Source: DATLXU01 sp035575515 (GTDB lineage: Bacteria; Acidobacteriota; Blastocatellia; UBA7656). From it: DNA of 9,330 nucleotides. Below, piece by piece: positions 7,424 to 9,330 of the stretch (within the stretch, counting starts at the first letter, position 1; each line of letters starts with the position of its first letter). Under the pieces are notes generated by a model. That model saw nothing but the letters and a program-made list of their open reading frames with translations. It made no database searches and was not told where the DNA came from. The position numbers were made by a program, and so were the translations under genes. The stretch spans positions 1 to 9,330 of the forward strand of contig DATLXU010000143.1 in assembly GCA_035575515.1 (NCBI GenBank), written 5' to 3'.

Positions 7424-7619
7424 ACGCCTTCACTCCGTTGATGAAGATGACGGGGATGTCGTATCTATAACGCTCGCGCAACTCAGGGTCCAAATCAATG
7501 TTCACTTCTTCGATGATGATTTCGTCGCCGCGCGCCGAAGCCTGAATACTTGCTTTGGCTTCTTCGCACAGGTGGCAGCCCGGTCGGCTGTAAATTGTCA
7601 CTAGAGTCTTTGCTTTCAT
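7359..7619 (-). CDS. Glutaredoxin-like thiol-disulfide protein
   Basis: An 86-residue single-domain thioredoxin-fold protein starting MKAKTLVTIYSRPGCHLCEE. The active-site pair is C-H-L-C near residues 15-18, after the usual first strand. A cis-proline loop is seen in YDIPVIFING, and NIDLDPELRERY is typical of the small glutaredoxin/DUF836-like group. It probably reduces disulfides or glutathione mixed disulfides, or hands on electrons, in the cytosol. Start ATG 7619 is chosen because strand 1 follows at once; GGGAG (7634-7630) is ten bases upstream. The alternative TTG 7649 would add ten unconserved residues. The gene converges on and overlaps the DUF6062-type gene by 65 bp. Its thiol chemistry next to a Cys-rich protein suggests a functional pair (inference). 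Confidence 0.88.
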   Translation of the reverse strand: MKAKTLVTIYSRPGCHLCEEAKASIQASARGDEIIIEEVNIDLDPELRERYRYDIPVIFINGVKAFKHRVDAREFRRKLRRLARDD

Positions 7620-7737
7620 GCCCGCTTGACTCCCGCTGCGGGATTGCAATCGTCTCGTCTGGAGATGCTAGTTGAAGGGTGCGGGTACAGGCAATCTCTA
7701 TTCGAGCAGATTAAAATCGCGCGAGCTTGTGGCGCGG
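7616..7737 (-). other. Possible 3' remnant of a gene once coupled to the glutaredoxin gene
   Basis: A leftward frame with no start inside this stretch ends in TGA at 7618-7616, forming an ATGA overlap with the glutaredoxin ATG (7619-7617). Its last residues read ...SISRRDDCNPAAGVKRA. Such overlaps usually mark translational coupling, so this could be the tail of a gene cut off by the group II intron fragment at about 7738. The peptide is not recognised, and the overlap could be chance. Confidence 0.15.
7631..7643. repeat. Perfect GC palindrome in the glutaredoxin leader
   Basis: TCCCGC-T-GCGGGA is a 13-base near-perfect palindrome (practical stem TCCCG/CGGGA with a 3-base loop). It covers most of the likely GGGAG ribosome-binding site of the leftward glutaredoxin gene, so in mRNA it could mask initiation. 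It could also be a small repeat of REP type; no second copy is in the window. Confidence 0.4.
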
Positions 7738-8188
7738 ATACAGTGATCTTCTGGACGATATGGCAATGGGCGCGAAGAAGACACCCACAAAAGCATAAGA
7801 GATGGGTAATGAAGAAATACTTCAAACCATCTTCAAAGCGGAAGAGGTCATTCTTCGGAGAAATAGAGAACCGAGACGGTACAACTAAAACGGTTCACCT
7901 TTTCCACGCCTCAGACGTACCTATCAGAAGGTACGTCAAAATAATAGGGGAAGCAAACCCTTACGACCCTCAATGGGAAACCTACTTCGAGAAACGTCTT
8001 GACGTTAAGATGGAGGCCAATCTCAGAGGAGTAAAGGCGCTCCTCTATCTCTGGAAGCAACAAAACGGACTGCCCTGTTTGCAACCAGAAAAATCACGAA
8101 GATAACAGGATGGCATAGCCATCATATTATCTATCGGGTTCACGGCGGCAAAGACAGAACAGAAAACCGAGTGCTGCTACATCCTAAC
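7738..8188 (+). pseudogene. Group II intron reverse transcriptase/maturase, C-terminal HNH fragment
   Basis: The frame opens into VIFWTIWQWARRRHPQKHKRWVMKKYF, the maturase/D region of group II intron proteins. It continues through LFHASDVPIRRYVKI, GEANPYDPQWETYFEKRL and LLYLWKQQNG. After frame changes near 8069-8072 and 8089-8093 come CPVCNQ and then KITKITGWHSHHIIYRVHGG and ENRVLLHPN. This is a zinc-finger plus HNH endonuclease, with the HH, N and H positions visible. The whole RT palm/finger domain is missing upstream. The expected Cys-His after HPN is replaced by unrelated sequence at 8189, and no ribozyme domain V/VI hairpin follows. The second break is a five-A run where four would keep frame. 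The 5' boundary (about 7738) is uncertain by some tens of bases. It is a dead internal fragment, flanked by a reversed IS fragment. Confidence 0.85.
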
Positions 8189-8491
8189 TTTTTGACAATG
8201 ATGAGCAGCGTGTTGAAGAATGCGCACAACAGTGTTCTTATCAATGTCAAATATCCTGGCACAAGCTCGGATGCCGTTGCTGAGAGCGAGTGCTTTCAAC
8301 ACACGATAGATGGTCTGTTCATCTGTATGAAAGCCGGCAAAGATGCTGTCATGGCGACCACTGAATCGCTGGCCACATTTCAAACAGCGGTGGAGCGGAG
8401 TGCGATGTGGCCCGTAACACTCCACCAACTTAAAATCTGTCTCAACGGTTTTGCAGCCGTTGGGACACCGCAAAGGCAGGGGCGATTTCAT
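8189..8491 (-). pseudogene. IS1-like transposase, N-terminal half (truncated)
   Basis: About 100 residues starting MKSPLPLRCPNGC. A zinc-ribbon-like part carries C-P-N-G-C and later HRCLKCGQRFSGRHDSIF. A helix-turn-helix region follows (IYRVLKALALSNGIRACARI...DKNTVVRIL) and then AAHHCQKV. This is the InsA-like DNA-binding end of IS1-type transposases. The DDE catalytic half is absent because the sequence switches to the group II intron fragment at about 8188, and the frame then stops at 8177. The start ATG 8491 has GAGG seven bases upstream. IS1-like is preferred; another zinc-ribbon transposase family (IS1595 type) is possible. Confidence 0.7.
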
Positions 8492-8516
8492 TGACTTGCC
8501 TCAATTGAAAAAAATA

Positions 8517-8546
8517 GGTTGAGATGGTTTCTAATGCTCTCAAACC
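8517..8546. repeat. Inverted repeat, possible outer end of the IS1-like element
   Basis: GGTTGAGA (8517-8524) and TCTCAAACC (8538-8546) form an imperfect inverted repeat with one bulged base, 26-55 bases upstream of the IS1-like start. On the transposase strand the outer edge reads GGTTTGAGAGCATTAG, which would be a reasonable IS left end. The other end of the element is lost, so this cannot be confirmed here. Confidence 0.35.
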
Positions 8547-8557
8547 TGCGTCAATTG

Positions 8558-8569
8558 AGCAATATTGCT
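8558..8569. repeat. 12-bp perfect palindrome AGCAATATTGCT
   Basis: AGCAATATTGCT is followed by TTTC in the spacer beyond the IS fragment. It is AT-rich, so a weak hairpin. It might be an operator-like site or a weak terminator remnant; there is no further support. Confidence 0.25.
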
Positions 8570-8588
8570 TTTCAATGAAACGCACCCA

Positions 8589-8665
8589 CTAAGATTTTTT
8601 CCGATTTCTTGAATAAAATTATTTCTTCATGGAGGATCAGGTGAATCAATAAGGGTAAATCTTAG
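8589..8665. repeat. 9-bp inverted repeat bracketing a 59-base AT-rich segment
   Basis: CTAAGATTT (8589-8597) and AAATCTTAG (8657-8665) are perfect inverted copies around an AT-rich spacer with no credible ORF. The right arm ends immediately before the stop codon of the leftward gene (8669-8667). It could be a tiny non-autonomous element or a long stem structure at the 3' end of that gene. No target duplication is visible. Confidence 0.35.
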
Positions 8666-8666
8666 C

Positions 8667-9330
8667 TTAGTACTTCTTGATATACTCCTTCTCCTCCGGG
8701 GAAAGTATCTCAGACTTAAGAATTTCACGCTTCAGAGTCTCTGTATCATCTGTTTTCCACTGCCCATTCTCGAAGATTGCCAGAGAGTATGAGCCATCAG
8801 GCCATTCGATTCTTGCTGTGCTATTTTCGTTAAATGCTATCGGGGCATTAGCCTTCATGCGCAATTCCTTCTTTTTATCATCATCATATGATAATCGGCT
8901 GCTGAACGACACGCCAACCATAGTGAAAATCAAGTTGAAAAGCTCATCACTGTTGTCCGCAAGCGAACGCTCATAGTTCTCCCCCGAAGCGCGGTATTTG
9001 CTGAGAATCATATCGAAGGTTAGGTAGTACAGATCAAGAGTACGTTTGGCAGTTAGTTTTTTGAATGTCTCCACGTCGCCCGTCATTGCGGCATAATTAA
9101 GATCATATATCACCTGCCTTATTGCTTTCTCAGCTTCGGCGCGATTTACTCGGATTGGTGTCTGAAATAGATTCTGGTTCTCGGGCGCTGCTTCTTTATG
9201 CTTTGCGCTTTCCTGAATCTTAGGCAAGTAGTAGCTACGCCGCGCAAGCGCTTCAAGCTTACGCTCTTTGCCGCTGCTGTCGCGTGCTTTGACTCGAACA
9301 TCAATCCTGTGCATTCGTCCATCATCCGGG
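8667..9330 (-). CDS. Partial protein, VWFA-related C-terminal segment plus unknown extension (open at right edge)
   Basis: The frame enters from the right edge as PDDGRMHRIDVRVK and ends at TAA (8669-8667); the ATG at 9314 is internal to an open frame. The segment DGRMHRIDVRVK...ALARRSYYLPK resembles the end of Acidobacterial VWFA-related proteins (typically DGK-F-x-x-I-E-V-x-V ... A-R-x-G-Y-Y). After it come ~170 residues not typical of that tail. EAEKAIRQVIYDLNYAAMTGDVETF could be the first helices of an NTF2/SnoaL-like fold, and SYSLAIFENGQWKTDD the closing strands. The end is charged (EEKEYIKKY). No membrane helix is seen in this part. The VWFA link is tentative; the gene itself is well supported by length and composition. 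Confidence 0.6.
   Translation of the reverse strand, partial: PDDGRMHRIDVRVKARDSSGKERKLEALARRSYYLPKIQESAKHKEAAPENQNLFQTPIRVNRAEAEKAIRQVIYDLNYAAMTGDVETFKKLTAKRTLDLYYLTFDMILSKYRASGENYERSLADNSDELFNLIFTMVGVSFSSRLSYDDDKKKELRMKANAPIAFNENSTARIEWPDGSYSLAIFENGQWKTDDTETLKREILKSEILSPEEKEYIKKY

Noticed and set aside
7679..7690. GTGCGGG considered as a group II intron 5' end
   Set aside because: A full intron would need over 1.5 kb of ribozyme and RT sequence between this and the HNH domain; only about 60 bases are present.
8171..8494. Rightward 107-aa ORF
   Set aside because: Its first few residues belong to the HNH fragment; the rest is antisense to the IS1-like transposase, which has the clear zinc and HTH motifs.
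8501..8558. Two copies of TCAATTGA exactly 50 bases apart, considered as a target-site duplication
   Set aside because: The sequence is itself palindromic and AT-rich, and the transposase lies outside the pair rather than between them; probably chance.

Overview
The window looks like a stretch of a soil or environmental bacterial genome, most likely an acidobacterium or a relative. The lineage call is inference. It rests on (i) a truncated protein at the right edge whose N-terminal part resembles the tail of the VWFA-related proteins common in Acidobacteria, (ii) a NorD-like VWA gene next to a dynamin-like GTPase, and (iii) the mix of insertion-sequence debris. No RNA gene, CRISPR array or replication origin was seen.

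Left part (1-1881): the 5' end and terminal repeat of an IS256-family element run off the left edge, reading leftward, with ACG where an ATG start is expected. Next comes a long rightward gene (243-1881) that can only be read by changing frame four times. It has a winged-helix-like C-terminus and is treated as a pseudogene.

Centre (1941-7423): an intact, tightly packed rightward operon. It encodes a NorD-like von Willebrand A protein (848 aa), a small helical protein (about 138 aa), a dynamin-like GTPase (552 aa) and a DUF6062-type protein with two CxxC/CxxH metal-site modules. The NorD-like gene overlaps the first ATG of the small gene, the small gene ends 10 nt before the GTPase, and the GTPase ends 64 nt before the DUF6062 gene. 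A glutaredoxin-like gene (7359-7619) converges on the operon and overlaps its end by 65 bp. NorD-family VWA proteins normally work with a MoxR/NorQ AAA+ ATPase. None is present here; the upstream side is occupied by the pseudogene and the IS. A VWA/GTPase/metal-thiol protein module is the most interesting content. Its biological role is not known to me.

Right part (7738-8546): mobile-element debris. The C-terminal part of a group II intron reverse transcriptase/maturase with its HNH domain (frameshifted, no RT core, no 3' ribozyme domains) abuts, in opposite orientation, the N-terminal half of an IS1-like transposase. A short AT-rich spacer with small inverted repeats follows, and then a leftward protein gene open at the right edge (8667-9330).

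A recurring oddity: seven places where coding frames must be joined all shift in the same sense, as if one base were extra. Six lie in decayed or mobile genes. The seventh is at the very start of the otherwise healthy DUF6062 gene, at a CTT TTA C context.
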